DNA of 64,000 nucleotides from Methylobacillus arboreus (GTDB lineage: Bacteria > Pseudomonadota > Gammaproteobacteria > Burkholderiales > Methylophilaceae). Positions 24,321-33,174 of the stretch are shown here, one piece after another. The stretch lies in contig NZ_JAJAVC010000003.1 of the NCBI RefSeq assembly GCF_020532725.1, positions 372,001-436,000 on the forward strand, in the 5' to 3' direction. Made by a program: the position numbers and the translations under genes. Position 1 is the stretch's first letter. Every line of letters starts with the position of its first letter. A model generated the notes under the pieces. That model made no database searches. It was not told where the DNA came from and saw only the letters and a program-made list of their open reading frames with translations.

Positions 24321-26816
24321 TTAGAAATCATAGCGTAGGGTTAATCTGACGTTGCGCGGTGCTCCGTAGAATGTGGTCGGCCAGCTCGACACGTTTTGCC
24401 CAATAGTCTGATAGTACTTTTTGTCAAAGACATTGTTCAACGCGAAGAGTATGGAAAGGTGTTCGGATGCCTTGTACCCGGCAGTAAGGTCCACCAGACT
24501 GTAGCTATCCTGTTCGATTTTCCATTGCTGCCCGGCGGTGATTCCCTTGTTGAATACTGAGCTTTGATGATAGAAGCTTCCGCCCACACGCCAGCGGTTG
24601 AGTTCGCCTGGCAAGGTATACATGGTCGTCAATTTGAATTGGTGGCGTGGCAGGTCAGGATCGAACAGTGAGCCCTCGTTGTCCTTGTTGCTGTCTTTTT
24701 TGTATTTTGCGTCGGTGAAGGTGTAACCGGTAGCCAGTTGCCAATTGGGCGTGATCGCGCCATTGAGTTCGAGCTCGACACCCTGGCTGCGGACTTTTCC
24801 TTCGGCTTCGTAGCAGATGGTGCTTGGGTAAGATGCGCAGATCGTAGGATCTCCCACCTCTTTGGCGCGATTCTCCTGATCAATCTGGAAAAGCGCGATG
24901 CTAGCGTTTAGCGCGCCTTCGAAGTATTCGCCCTTGATGCCGATTTCGTAATTTTTGCCTTCGATAGGCTCAAGAAGCTGCCCACCTGCATTCCGGTTGG
25001 ATTGCGGTTGGAAGATATCGGTGTAGCTTGCATAGAGGGTATGCTGCTGGTCCAGGTCGTAGAGTAGCCCGGCATAACGGGTGAGATGGCGGGTTTCCTT
25101 GGACTCTGTTGTGCTGATGGAGCCCTGCCAATTGTAGATGTACTGGTAGTCATACCAGTCGAGCCGCGCGCCCGCTATCAGCTTCAACTGGTCGCTCAAG
25201 GAAAAGCGCGTAGTGGCATAAACGCCTTCCTGGGTCATGTCGCGGTTGTCTCTCCAAGTATTCATATTGACGTTCGGTTTGGTCCAAGAGCTTGGATTGA
25301 ACGAGTTGGGATCGGAGATGGTCGCGACGGCGCTAGTTCCTGAGCCATTACTATTGTAGTCGTCATCCCTGTAGCTATAGCCGGTTACGAATTCATGTGT
25401 CCTGCCAAGGAGTTGGAAGGGTCCGCTGAGATAGAGGTCGTAGCTGCTTTGAGTGTCATCATATGTGCCGCCCGATACCCGGTAGCCAAGAGAGCTCAGG
25501 TTGCTGGCGAGTCGTCCAGGATAGCCGCCAAGGTAGTTCAGCTCTGACCAACTCTTGTTGGCGGCTGCGCGCAACAGCCAGTCGTTGCTAAATTGATGTT
25601 TGATCTCTACAAACAGTGAATCCGTCTTCTTATCCCAGTATTCCCAGTCGGCGACGAATGATGTCGAGCGTGACAAATGCAGATTACTGCCGTTCGTTGC
25701 GGTGGGCAGTCCGCCGCCCCAGGCAACGTTGTTGTTTTCGTTCTGGTGGCTAAAGCTCAGCGTCAGGGTCGTCGAATCCGTCAGGTCGGCTTCTCCGATG
25801 GCATACAGCATGCTGTGCTCTTTGCCGATCCTGTCCTGGAAACTGTTGCCATCCTGATAAGTGGCGACAATTCGGCCGCGTAATTTTCCACTTTCCAGAA
25901 GCGGGCCTGAAGCATCGAGTTCGCCGCGGTAATTGTCCCAACTGCCAGCACTCAGGACGATGGACGATTGCGAAGTTGCGGTAGGGCGTTTGCGTACCAG
26001 ATTGATTGCCGCGGACGGGTTGCCGCTACCTTGTATCAGTCCGTTCGCGCCGCGAACAACTTCTATCCTGTCATACATGGCCAGGTTGGCGGGAGTAACG
26101 GTATCGGCCGAAGCGCCCAGCGTGATGGGTAAGCCATCGTACATGACATTATCGATGGGGAAGCCTCTTGCATAGAGGTTGTAACGTTCTGCACCAATTT
26201 TCTGCATGCTCAGTCCTGGCGTCTTCATGACGGCGTCATTGATGGTGACTAGATCTTGATCTTCAATTTGCTGCCTGGTGACGACGGTGACCGACTGGGG
26301 CGTCTCACGAATGGAGAGCGCCAATTTCGTTGCTGTGCTCATCGACTTGGTGGTGTAGCTGCCACTGCCTTCCGTGACATAGTTTTTCTCTTTGCTGGCG
26401 GTCACTGCCACCTCGGGCAGGGTAGTGTTGCCGGGGGTGGATGCTGCTGCATCGCCTGCCATGCTGCTCGCCTTTCTCAAGCGATAGCCGCCGTTTTCTG
26501 CTGCAACCGCTTCCAGCCCGCTTCCTAGTAGCAATGCTGATAACGCCTGCTGTTCCGTGTATCGGCCTTGCAATCCTTTGCTGCCTATACCATGTGTCAG
26601 CGCCGGGTCGATGGCGACCATGCGGCCGGTGATGCGGCCGAACTCACCCAGGGCCGAGTCCAGCGTGCCTGCGGCAATCGCATACTGCTGAGTGGCGGTA
26701 TTGGCTTGCTGCTCCGCCGCATGCAGGCGAGGCATGGCGGATATGCTGGCGCCCAGGGCCAGGCCGAGCAGGATGGCGTGTGTGATTTTTTTCTTGGCGA
26801 ATGGCGTGGCGGCCAT
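24321..26816 (-). CDS. TonB-dependent siderophore receptor with signalling domain
   Basis: An 831-residue ferric-siderophore receptor. Order: signal peptide (ILLGLALGASISAMPRLHAA), STN domain (YAIAAGTLDSALGEFGRITG to about residue 125), plug with LSIRETPQSVTVVTRQQIED and IQGSGNPSAAINLVRKRPTA, and a barrel with the TonB-box-proximal and C-terminal aromatic pattern APRNVRLTLRYDF. It is closely similar in layout to the receptor at 4443. The ATG at 26816 follows GGGAG by six bases and is preferred to one seven codons upstream. It is the last gene of a sigma, FecR, receptor set. Substrate unknown, probably a hydroxamate or catecholate siderophore. Confidence 0.94.
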   Translation of the reverse strand: MAATPFAKKKITHAILLGLALGASISAMPRLHAAEQQANTATQQYAIAAGTLDSALGEFGRITGRMVAIDPALTHGIGSKGLQGRYTEQQALSALLLGSGLEAVAAENGGYRLRKASSMAGDAAASTPGNTTLPEVAVTASKEKNYVTEGSGSYTTKSMSTATKLALSIRETPQSVTVVTRQQIEDQDLVTINDAVMKTPGLSMQKIGAERYNLYARGFPIDNVMYDGLPITLGASADTVTPANLAMYDRIEVVRGANGLIQGSGNPSAAINLVRKRPTATSQSSIVLSAGSWDNYRGELDASGPLLESGKLRGRIVATYQDGNSFQDRIGKEHSMLYAIGEADLTDSTTLTLSFSHQNENNNVAWGGGLPTATNGSNLHLSRSTSFVADWEYWDKKTDSLFVEIKHQFSNDWLLRAAANKSWSELNYLGGYPGRLASNLSSLGYRVSGGTYDDTQSSYDLYLSGPFQLLGRTHEFVTGYSYRDDDYNSNGSGTSAVATISDPNSFNPSSWTKPNVNMNTWRDNRDMTQEGVYATTRFSLSDQLKLIAGARLDWYDYQYIYNWQGSISTTESKETRHLTRYAGLLYDLDQQHTLYASYTDIFQPQSNRNAGGQLLEPIEGKNYEIGIKGEYFEGALNASIALFQIDQENRAKEVGDPTICASYPSTICYEAEGKVRSQGVELELNGAITPNWQLATGYTFTDAKYKKDSNKDNEGSLFDPDLPRHQFKLTTMYTLPGELNRWRVGGSFYHQSSVFNKGITAGQQWKIEQDSYSLVDLTAGYKASEHLSILFALNNVFDKKYYQTIGQNVSSWPTTFYGAPRNVRLTLRYDF

Positions 26817-26920
26817 GTGGTTCTCCCTCTGGTTCAAGTTTGCGATGGCACCGTGAACAGGTGCTTATGCCTTACTTGATGCGCAAGCTTGGAAAACCTG
26901 CCATTGAAAACGAGAATTTT

Positions 26921-27907
26921 TTACAGATGATGCAAGGTGATCCAGTAACGTGTGAAATATTGCGCCCGGAGCGGCAGGGTTTCTTGCAGCAATCCAATGA
27001 CGGCACGGGTGTCGGTGACAGCATAGGCGCCGCTGACAAGAATATCTGCGGCATCGCCGGCGCAGTCCAGCCTGCCGCGATGGTAGCGGTTGAGTTCCGC
27101 AACGAATGCGGACAGTGGCATGCGCTCTACGACCAGCATGCCGGACGCCCAGGCCATGTTGTTGTGATTGAGGGCGGCTGGCTGCATGATCGCCTGGCCG
27201 GTGAATTCGGCCTGCATGCCTGCTGTGAGGAGTTGGCTATTGGCGCTGTTGCGCGCTTGCAGGCGCACCGCGCCTGCGGCCACCATTACGCGGGTCGGTG
27301 CGTGGTTTTCGTGGCGCACGCTGAAGCGCGTGCCGACCGGGGTAACGGTGCCGTTGCTGGTCGCAACCACCATTGGCCTCGGGTCCTTTGCCGTCGTGAT
27401 GAGGATTTCGCCATGGTGCAGGGTGATGCGCCTTTCATCGTCGAGGAATTCCACATCCAGCGCGCTGTCGGTGTTCATCAACAGGGAAGTGCCGTCCGCC
27501 AGGGTGAGCCTGCGCTGCTCGCCAACGCCAGTGCGTCGGTCCGCCGTCCACGATGTCCACGGCAATTGTTGCCAGGCCAATAGGCCGCTGCCGCCTGCAA
27601 TGCTGATGCCGGCGACGGATTTCAGCACCATGCGGCGCTGCTTCCCGTTGGCGGATAATAGCGCCTGCCGTGCGACCGGAGCGGCTACCAGGCGATTGTT
27701 GGCTTGCAGGTCGGTTGCCAGGCCTGCCATGCGCTGCGATGCCAGCATATGGTGCGGGTCGGCTTGCAGCCAGGCTTGGTATTCGGCTTGCTCTCGCGGC
27801 GACAGCGCATCAGATTGCATCCTCATCATCCAGGTCGCGGCTTGCTCGATGATGTCTGCGGGGATGCTGCCGTTGTCCCCGTTCACCGGGGTGAACAATG
27901 CGTTCAT
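26921..27907 (-). CDS. FecR-type sigma regulator
   Basis: A 328-residue FecR homologue with the N-terminal DUF4880 pattern AATWMMRMQSDALSPREQAE and YQAWLQADPHHMLASQRMAG, a short hydrophobic segment near residue 95 (VAGISIAGGSGLLAWQQL) and the FecR domain (GEQRRLTLADGTSLLMNTDS; TPVGTRFSVR). The ATG overlaps the TAA of the sigma gene by one base. The receptor begins 104 bp downstream. Confidence 0.93.
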   Translation of the reverse strand: MNALFTPVNGDNGSIPADIIEQAATWMMRMQSDALSPREQAEYQAWLQADPHHMLASQRMAGLATDLQANNRLVAAPVARQALLSANGKQRRMVLKSVAGISIAGGSGLLAWQQLPWTSWTADRRTGVGEQRRLTLADGTSLLMNTDSALDVEFLDDERRITLHHGEILITTAKDPRPMVVATSNGTVTPVGTRFSVRHENHAPTRVMVAAGAVRLQARNSANSQLLTAGMQAEFTGQAIMQPAALNHNNMAWASGMLVVERMPLSAFVAELNRYHRGRLDCAGDAADILVSGAYAVTDTRAVIGLLQETLPLRAQYFTRYWITLHHL

Positions 27908-28419
27908 TAGATTGCATCAGCCGTGTATACAGCTTGGTAGCAGTGCTGGAAGCCCTTGACCATGGCTTTCTGCACCACGTTGACCGAGATGCCGAGCTGC
28001 CTTGCGATATCGACATACTTCATGCCGTCGAGCTGGGACAGGAGAAAGATTTCCCGGGTGCGGGCCGGGAGGCCTTCCAGCACCCGGCTGATCGCAGCCA
28101 GGGCTTCCACCACCAGCGCCACGGGGCTAGTGGCCTCGGGTTGCGAAGCGAGCGCGTCGAGATAAGCCTGTTCCAATGCATAGCGGCGAAAGTGCTGGGC
28201 CACCAGGCGGGTGGATACGGTGGTCAAGTAGGCTTTGGGTTCGCGCAGGTCATGATACTGGTTGGCGGCCAGGATGCGCGTAAAGGTGTCCTGCGCGAGA
28301 TCGGCAGCCTGTTCGACATTGCCCAGTTTCCTGCGCAGGAGTTGTACCAGCCAGCGGTAGTGTTCTTGGTAGATCACGTGCAGGGGATGGGATGTAGGCG
28401 GCGTGCTGGGGGAGTTCAT
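27907..28419 (-). CDS. FecI-type ECF sigma factor
   Basis: A 170-residue ECF sigma factor: region 2 IYQEHYRWLVQLLRRKLGNV and AADLAQDTFTRIL, region 4 LPARTREIFLLSQLDGMKYV with IARQLGISVNVVQKAMVKGF. It starts at ATG 28419 with no clear ribosome site. A strong Fur box lies 13 bp upstream, so iron repression of the whole triad is expected. Confidence 0.93.
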   Translation of the reverse strand: MNSPSTPPTSHPLHVIYQEHYRWLVQLLRRKLGNVEQAADLAQDTFTRILAANQYHDLREPKAYLTTVSTRLVAQHFRRYALEQAYLDALASQPEATSPVALVVEALAAISRVLEGLPARTREIFLLSQLDGMKYVDIARQLGISVNVVQKAMVKGFQHCYQAVYTADAI

Positions 28420-28431
28420 AATGCGTACAAA

Positions 28432-28446
28432 TGATAATTATTACCG
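28432..28446. promoter_or_regulatory. Fur box upstream of sigma factor gene
   Basis: TGATAATTATTACCG matches 12 of 14 informative positions of the 7-1-7 Fur consensus. It is 13 bp from the FecI start and 87 bp from the divergent lexA-like gene. Confidence 0.75.
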
Positions 28447-28495
28447 AGTTTAGCAGATGGATTTAACCGATGGAAAAATTTAACAAAACAGGGGC

Positions 28496-28524
28496 TTGAC
28501 ACTGTGTACATTCGTACAGTAAAT
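28496..28524 (+). promoter_or_regulatory. lexA promoter with GTAC-N4-GTAC operator
   Basis: A perfect -35 box TTGACA (28496-28501) is followed at about 17 bp by a weak -10 (GTAAAT, 28519). Between them lies the palindrome TGTACATTCGTACA (28505-28518). This form is known for the LexA2-type repressors of some gamma- and betaproteobacteria and differs from the enterobacterial CTGT-N8-ACAG box. The position implies self-repression. Confidence 0.75.
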
Positions 28525-28532
28525 TTCCATCC

Positions 28533-29117
28533 ATGGGACAAGACAAAGATTTTGAATACCTGGGCAAGATCCAGGACTACTTCGCAGAGCACAAGACGCT
28601 GCCTACATTCAGCCATGTGGCGCAGTTGCTTGGGTTCAAGTCAAAGAATGCCGTGACTTCGTTTGTGGCGCGGTTGAAGCTGCAAGGCTTCATCGACTAC
28701 GCGCCGGACAAGCGGCTCAAGCCGGGCAGGCGCTTCTTCGAACGCATCATTGCCGAGAGCACGGTGCAGGCCGGATTCGCCACCCCTACCTATGGCGACA
28801 GCCTGGACACAATAGGGATCGACGACTACCTGATCGAGAAGCCATCGCAGACCATCTTGATCACGGTGCGCGGCGACTCCATGAAGGATGCGGGCATTTT
28901 CGACGGCGACGTCGTCATCGTCGAAAAGCGCGCGTTTGCCAATGTTGGCGATATTGTCGTGGCTATCCTGAACAAGGAGTTCACGCTAAAGACCCTGGGT
29001 AAGGAAGACGGACAATTTGTGCTGATTCCAGCCAATAGGGATTTTCCGGTCATTAGACCAAATGGGGATTTCGAGATATTTGGTGTGGTAGTTGGACAGT
29101 TTCGCAAATACGGCTAG
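28533..29117 (+). CDS. lexA: LexA-type self-cleaving repressor
   Basis: A 194-residue LexA-family repressor. The N-terminal winged helix covers residues 1-65 (LPTFSHVAQLLGFKSKNAVT), the cleavage site is Ala80-Gly81 in TVQAGFATP, and the S24 peptidase dyad is Ser116 (RGDSMKDAG) and Lys153 (TLKTL), with the 37-residue spacing usual for LexA. It would repress SOS genes until RecA stimulates cleavage. No imuB/dnaE2 genes follow, although this LexA subtype is often linked to them. It may be a second LexA in the genome. A good terminator follows. Confidence 0.88.
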   Translation: MGQDKDFEYLGKIQDYFAEHKTLPTFSHVAQLLGFKSKNAVTSFVARLKLQGFIDYAPDKRLKPGRRFFERIIAESTVQAGFATPTYGDSLDTIGIDDYLIEKPSQTILITVRGDSMKDAGIFDGDVVIVEKRAFANVGDIVVAILNKEFTLKTLGKEDGQFVLIPANRDFPVIRPNGDFEIFGVVVGQFRKYG

Positions 29118-29137
29118 ACCTGAATTCTGCATCAAAC

Positions 29138-29178
29138 AAAATGCCATTGCCTGGAAAATAGGCAGTGGCATTTTTTTA
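29138..29178 (+). terminator. Rho-independent terminator of lexA
   Basis: AAATGCCATTGCCT and AGGCAGTGGCATTT pair across a seven-base loop and run into seven T residues, 20 bp after the lexA stop. Confidence 0.9.
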
Positions 29179-29204
29179 TCGAATCAGGCAGTAGGTTACG
29201 CTGC

Positions 29205-29385
29205 GGCAGCGCGCATTCAAGTTTTATAAATACATCCTCAGCAGCGGCATGTATTTCGAGAAATACTACCTGGCCTTTGAGCAGGATAGGCGGTGGTGTA
29301 TTGGGACTATGTCACCGAGTTCAGGCTCCTTGGTAATGCTGATCTGAACGAGGCGCTTTCCCAGGCCCTGGCAAGCCATCTTTGA
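29205..29385 (+). pseudogene. Frameshifted remnant of an unknown gene
   Basis: Two frames join into one plausible protein end: FKFYKYILSSGMYFEKYYLA followed by FEQDRRW in the first frame, and VYWDYVTEFRLLGNADLNEA followed by LSQALASHL and a stop in another. The switch falls in GGCGGTGGTG near 29292, where two extra bases (or a lost one) would explain it. No start or ribosome site is seen and I do not recognise the family. The rest of the 300-bp gap holds only the lexA terminator. Confidence 0.4.
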
Positions 29386-29421
29386 TTATGTAGCCTAAGC
29401 CCGGGATTAAGCATATGGGAT

Positions 29422-29997
29422 TTACTCATGTGCCTGCAGTGCTTTCCATCCCAAGTCTTTCATGCACAGCAATAGCCCGCGTGTCGCTTTGGCAGTCCTG
29501 CCCGAAAGGTCTGGCTGGTGTTCTGGCCCCAGTTTGGCGACACATTGCTGGATATCTTCTTTTAGGCTCTCCGCGCCCCTGCCGGCCTTCCACCATGAGC
29601 TGACGATGAAAATATCCATCGGGTCTGCCGGTTTTTTGGCCGGTGGCGGCGGGGATGTGCTTTCTGCGTTGCTGGCGGGCGCAGCCGCTACTCCGGCAGC
29701 AGGCTCTGCGATCGCTGCTGTGTTGCGATAGTCTTTATTATAACTGGCCTTGATGACCGGGTCTTCGTCATCGCTGCCGCTGCCATCCATGGGGTTATGA
29801 AATACCCATCCGCTCTCTTCCATGCATTGGGCAAAGGCATCACCCTGTATTCCTTTGCTTTGGCACTGCTTCCTGGCTTCATTCAAGTCATTCACGCTGG
29901 CGCCGCGCTTGTAGGCGAACTCTCCGCCGCATCCTGCCAGTGTCATGGATAGTATTAATACGTTAGCAAGCACATTGCCTGTCCCTGGTTTTTTCAT
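29422..29997 (-). CDS. Predicted lipoprotein of unknown function
   Basis: A 191-residue protein with a lipoprotein signal (VLANVLILSMTLAGC, lipobox LAGC), so it should be lipidated and membrane-anchored. Two short repeated-looking Cys-containing segments follow (ARKQCQSKGIQGDAFAQCME and DIQQCVAKLGPEHQPDLSGR), separated by a disordered linker rich in Ala, Pro and Ser (residues about 95-125). I recognise no family. The ATG at 29997 has AGGA six bases upstream; longer in-frame starts would put charged residues before the signal. It is divergent from the fmd cluster. Confidence 0.75.
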   Translation of the reverse strand: MKKPGTGNVLANVLILSMTLAGCGGEFAYKRGASVNDLNEARKQCQSKGIQGDAFAQCMEESGWVFHNPMDGSGSDDEDPVIKASYNKDYRNTAAIAEPAAGVAAAPASNAESTSPPPPAKKPADPMDIFIVSSWWKAGRGAESLKEDIQQCVAKLGPEHQPDLSGRTAKATRGLLLCMKDLGWKALQAHE

Positions 29998-30203
29998 CTG
30001 CATTCCTTTTGTGCGGCACCCCTGATACAAGCGCCGCCAGTGTTTCGACGCACCCAAATTACCACGCCTGCTAAGACGGGCATGTACGCAATATGACGTA
30101 TTTGAGCCCAGCCTTAGTCTAGCTAATCTAGCACCACGACAGCTTTGGGGATGACTCCCCGTTCAGGTTCACAGTGTTTTTAACTTCAAAAGGGGTCAGG
30201 GAA

Positions 30204-31331
30204 ATGAAATTCAAGATGAAGAAGTGTGCACTCATGGTGGCATTGGCAACTTCTGCCGCATTGCCATCCATGAATTCGCAGGCGGCGGGCACCATCACCT
30301 TCGGTGAGGACAAGTCCATCAGTATCGGATTCGGCATGATTGGCAGCTTTTCAAGTGTGGAAGATGGTGCCGGCAACGGAAGCTCGCGTTCCAATGATTT
30401 CGATCTGAATTCGGCGCGTATCAATATTTCCGCATCGTTAAACAAGTATATCAAGGGCATCCTGACGACCGAGAAGGATATTGCGGGAGAAGGGTTCCAG
30501 GTCATTGACGCTGCGGGCATTATTCAATTCACGCCTAATTTCAGCATCTGGGCGGGTCGATTCCTGTCTCCAAGCGACCGCGCCAACATGGCAGGCCCCT
30601 ACTATTCATTGGGCGGTAACTACTGGGCAAGCATTGCATCGCGTTATGGTTTTAATGGCGGCTACATCGGTCGTGATGATGGCGTGGCCGTCGTCGGCGA
30701 TCTGGTGGAAGGGCGTCTCAGCTATTCCTTCGGCGTTTTTGAAGGAAACACCGCATTTAAGATTTCCCCGGTTGCGGATCAGGTCGCTTCCGTACGTGGC
30801 TCGGATGGCCTGATGTATGCCGGTCGCCTCCAGTACAACTTCTGGGATCTTGAGCCCGGCTATTACGGTACCGGCAATTATCTCGGCGCCAAGGATATTC
30901 TTGCCATCGGTATTGCCGGCAGAACCCAGAACAATGGTGCTGTATCCGCTACCGAGCAGGGCAAATACAGCTCTTACAGCATCGACTTTCTGCTTGAAAA
31001 GAGAGGTGTGGGGCCTGGTGCCATCTCATTGGAAGCCGCCTATTACGACTACGACACCGATGATGTCTTTCTCAGCGAGCAAGGCAAGGCCTATTCGGCC
31101 GGCGCTGGCTATATCTTCAATGAAAAGGTGGGTTGGGGACAATTCCAGCCGTTTGTCCGTTACCAGAGGTTCGACGCGGATTCGAATGTAGACACCAAGA
31201 AATATGACCTCGGTGTTGCCTACATCATCGATGGATACAACGCCCAGGTCAGCGGGTTCTATTCGAAGCAAAAAACCACGGGTATCTCCGATGCCGACAG
31301 CATCGTGTTTGCGCTGCAGTTGCAGTTTTAG
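30204..31331 (+). CDS. fmdC: Outer-membrane porin for amides/urea (FmdC-like)
   Basis: A 375-residue outer-membrane protein with a cleavable signal peptide (MKKCALMVALATSAALPSMN...AA) and a beta-barrel of alternating residues ending in the aromatic SIVFALQLQF. In Methylophilus methylotrophus the homologous FmdC is induced with the amide/urea transporter and lets short-chain amides and urea across the outer membrane. The name is given on gene order (directly before fmdA and fmdB) and general form, not on motifs. The ATG at 30204 has AGGGA upstream and matches the signal peptide; an in-frame ATG at 30174 adds ten residues. First gene of the cluster. Confidence 0.8.
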   Translation: MKFKMKKCALMVALATSAALPSMNSQAAGTITFGEDKSISIGFGMIGSFSSVEDGAGNGSSRSNDFDLNSARINISASLNKYIKGILTTEKDIAGEGFQVIDAAGIIQFTPNFSIWAGRFLSPSDRANMAGPYYSLGGNYWASIASRYGFNGGYIGRDDGVAVVGDLVEGRLSYSFGVFEGNTAFKISPVADQVASVRGSDGLMYAGRLQYNFWDLEPGYYGTGNYLGAKDILAIGIAGRTQNNGAVSATEQGKYSSYSIDFLLEKRGVGPGAISLEAAYYDYDTDDVFLSEQGKAYSAGAGYIFNEKVGWGQFQPFVRYQRFDADSNVDTKKYDLGVAYIIDGYNAQVSGFYSKQKTTGISDADSIVFALQLQF

Positions 31332-31397
31332 TTGGGGGATGGCCGCCATCTCTGGGTGGCGGTCATCGTGAGTTTAGTTGTTAAAGGAGATGTATAG

Positions 31398-32621
31398 ATG
31401 AAGACCTTGATTAAGCTGGATTATGACAAGCCAGCCTGGGAACAGGACGGCCAGATTCATAACCGTTGGCACCCTGATTTGCCGATGGTGGCCATGGTCA
31501 AGCCAGGCGACGAGTTCCGTGTCGAGTGCATGGACTGGACGGGCGGCCAGATCGGTAATAACGACAGCGCCAATGACATCCGTGATGTCGACCTGTTGCA
31601 GGTGCACTATCTGAGCGGTCCGATCGGCGTTGAGGGTGCAGAGCCAGGTGATCTCATGGTGGTGGATATCCTGGATGTCGGCACACTGGCGGATCAACAA
31701 TGGGGTTTCAACGGCTTGTTTGCCAAGGATAACGGCGGTGGCTTCCTGACCGACCATTATCCAGATGCATCCAAAACCATCTGGGATTTTCATGGCATCT
31801 ACACTACTTCCCGTCATGTGCCAAACGTCAAGTTCGCCGGCATCATGCACCCAGGCTTGATCGGCTGCTTGCCATCCCGCGAATTGCTGGATAAGTGGAA
31901 CAAGCGCGAAGCCGACCTGATTGCCACCGACCCTGATCGCGTGCCTGCACTGGCGTTGCCACCCAATGAAAAGGCCGCTGTCATGGGCCGCCTCAAGGGT
32001 GAGGAAGCCGCAGCAGCGGCAAAAGAAGGCGCCCGTACCGTGCCGCCGCGCGACCATGGCGGCAACTGCGATATCAAGAACCTGACCAAGGGCTCGAAGA
32101 TTTTCTTCCCGGTCTACGTCAAGGATGGCGGTCTGTCTATGGGCGACCTGCATTTCTCGCAAGGCGATGGCGAAATCACGTTTTGTGGTGCGATCGAAAT
32201 GGCGGGCTATCTCGATATCAAGGTGAGCCTGATCAAGGACGGTGTGAAGAAATATGGCGTGAAGAACCCACTGTTCCAACCTAGTCCATTGACACCTAAC
32301 TATCGCGACTACTTGATTTTTGAAGGCATCTCTGTAGATGAGCAGGGTAAGCAACATTACCTCGATGTGCATGTTGCCTACCGTCAGGCTTGCCTCAATG
32401 CGATCGAATACCTGAAGAAATTCGGTTACAGCGGCGAGCAGGCCGTGGCGATTCTTGGCACTGCCCCGGTTGAAGGCCATATCAGCGGCGTCGTGGATAT
32501 CCCGAATGCTTGCGCCACCCTGTGGCTACCAACCGAGATCTTCGACTTTGACTTGAAGCCGAATGCAGATGGACCAGTGAAGATCATCACCGGCAATGTT
32601 GATGTTGCCAAGACTTCCTGA
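31398..32621 (+). CDS. fmdA: Formamidase
   Basis: A 407-residue acetamidase/formamidase family enzyme that hydrolyses formamide to formate and ammonia, giving a methylotroph nitrogen and an oxidisable C1 product. Typical sequences are MKTLIKLDYDKPAWEQDGQI, RWHPDLPMVAMVKPGDEFRV, HPGLIGCLPSRELLDKWNKR, DHGGNCDIKNLTKGSKIFFP and SQGDGEITFCGAIEMAG. The length equals the Methylophilus enzyme as I recall it. AAGGAGA lies nine bases before the ATG. It is 66 bp after the porin and 32 bp before fmdB. Confidence 0.97.
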   Translation: MKTLIKLDYDKPAWEQDGQIHNRWHPDLPMVAMVKPGDEFRVECMDWTGGQIGNNDSANDIRDVDLLQVHYLSGPIGVEGAEPGDLMVVDILDVGTLADQQWGFNGLFAKDNGGGFLTDHYPDASKTIWDFHGIYTTSRHVPNVKFAGIMHPGLIGCLPSRELLDKWNKREADLIATDPDRVPALALPPNEKAAVMGRLKGEEAAAAAKEGARTVPPRDHGGNCDIKNLTKGSKIFFPVYVKDGGLSMGDLHFSQGDGEITFCGAIEMAGYLDIKVSLIKDGVKKYGVKNPLFQPSPLTPNYRDYLIFEGISVDEQGKQHYLDVHVAYRQACLNAIEYLKKFGYSGEQAVAILGTAPVEGHISGVVDIPNACATLWLPTEIFDFDLKPNADGPVKIITGNVDVAKTS

Positions 32622-32653
32622 GTTGTTGATTTGAAAGCCTAAGGGGAAAAGCC

Positions 32654-33013
32654 ATGCCTATGTATGAATACAGATGTGATGAGTGCGGCGTGTTTGCTGC
32701 AATGGGGAAAATGAGCACATCCAGCGAGCCGACGATCTGTCCGGATTGCGGTGAGTTGAGTGAGCGCATTCTCTCGGCACCACGCCTGGCGATACTGGGC
32801 AAGGCGCAACGAAGTGCGCATGAACGCAACGAAAAATCTGCCCATGAACCCCGGTCCGCCCGCCGCTCCAGCTGCGGGTGTGCAGGGAGTCATACTTGCG
32901 GTTCGTCCGCCACTTCAAACAAATCCGCTCAGGGAACCCAGGCAAAAGAGAAAGGAAGCCTATTGCAGATGCAGACGAAGAAAACCGCCAGACCCTGGAT
33001 GCTGGGGCACTGA
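32654..33013 (+). CDS. fmdB: FmdB-type zinc-ribbon regulatory protein
   Basis: A 119-residue small protein with an N-terminal zinc ribbon, MYEYRCDECGVF...CPDCG (Cys at residues 8, 11 and about 30, 33). In Methylophilus FmdB is a putative regulator of formamidase expression. The C-terminal half is a low-complexity, Ser/Lys-rich tail with another Cys group (SCGCAGSHTCG). It follows fmdA in the same operon. The stop codon's last base is the first base of a hairpin repeat. Confidence 0.92.
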   Translation: MPMYEYRCDECGVFAAMGKMSTSSEPTICPDCGELSERILSAPRLAILGKAQRSAHERNEKSAHEPRSARRSSCGCAGSHTCGSSATSNKSAQGTQAKEKGSLLQMQTKKTARPWMLGH

Positions 33014-33115
33014 GTATGTCCAGCATCGCGCGATAGCGGCGTTGCGCCTCCTTGCCGTACTTGTTTGTACTGTCTTCGTCGGCGCGCCTTGCTACCCCGC
33101 AATGCTGAACATACT
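33013..33115 (+). repeat. Hairpin repeat copy 4 (103 bp), begins in the fmdB stop codon
   Basis: Arms AGTATGTCCAGCATCGCG (33013-33030) and the complement of 33098-33115 match at 16 of 18 positions. The core (CCTTGCCGTACTTGTTTGTA, then CTGTCTTCGTCGGCGCGCC) is the B subtype shared with copy 5, in plus orientation. It separates fmdB from urtA. Confidence 0.85.
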
Positions 33116-33174
33116 GGCATCACAGAATTATTGAAGTTTTTATCTTTTGCAGTGTTTTTTTCAGGAGAAATCTG

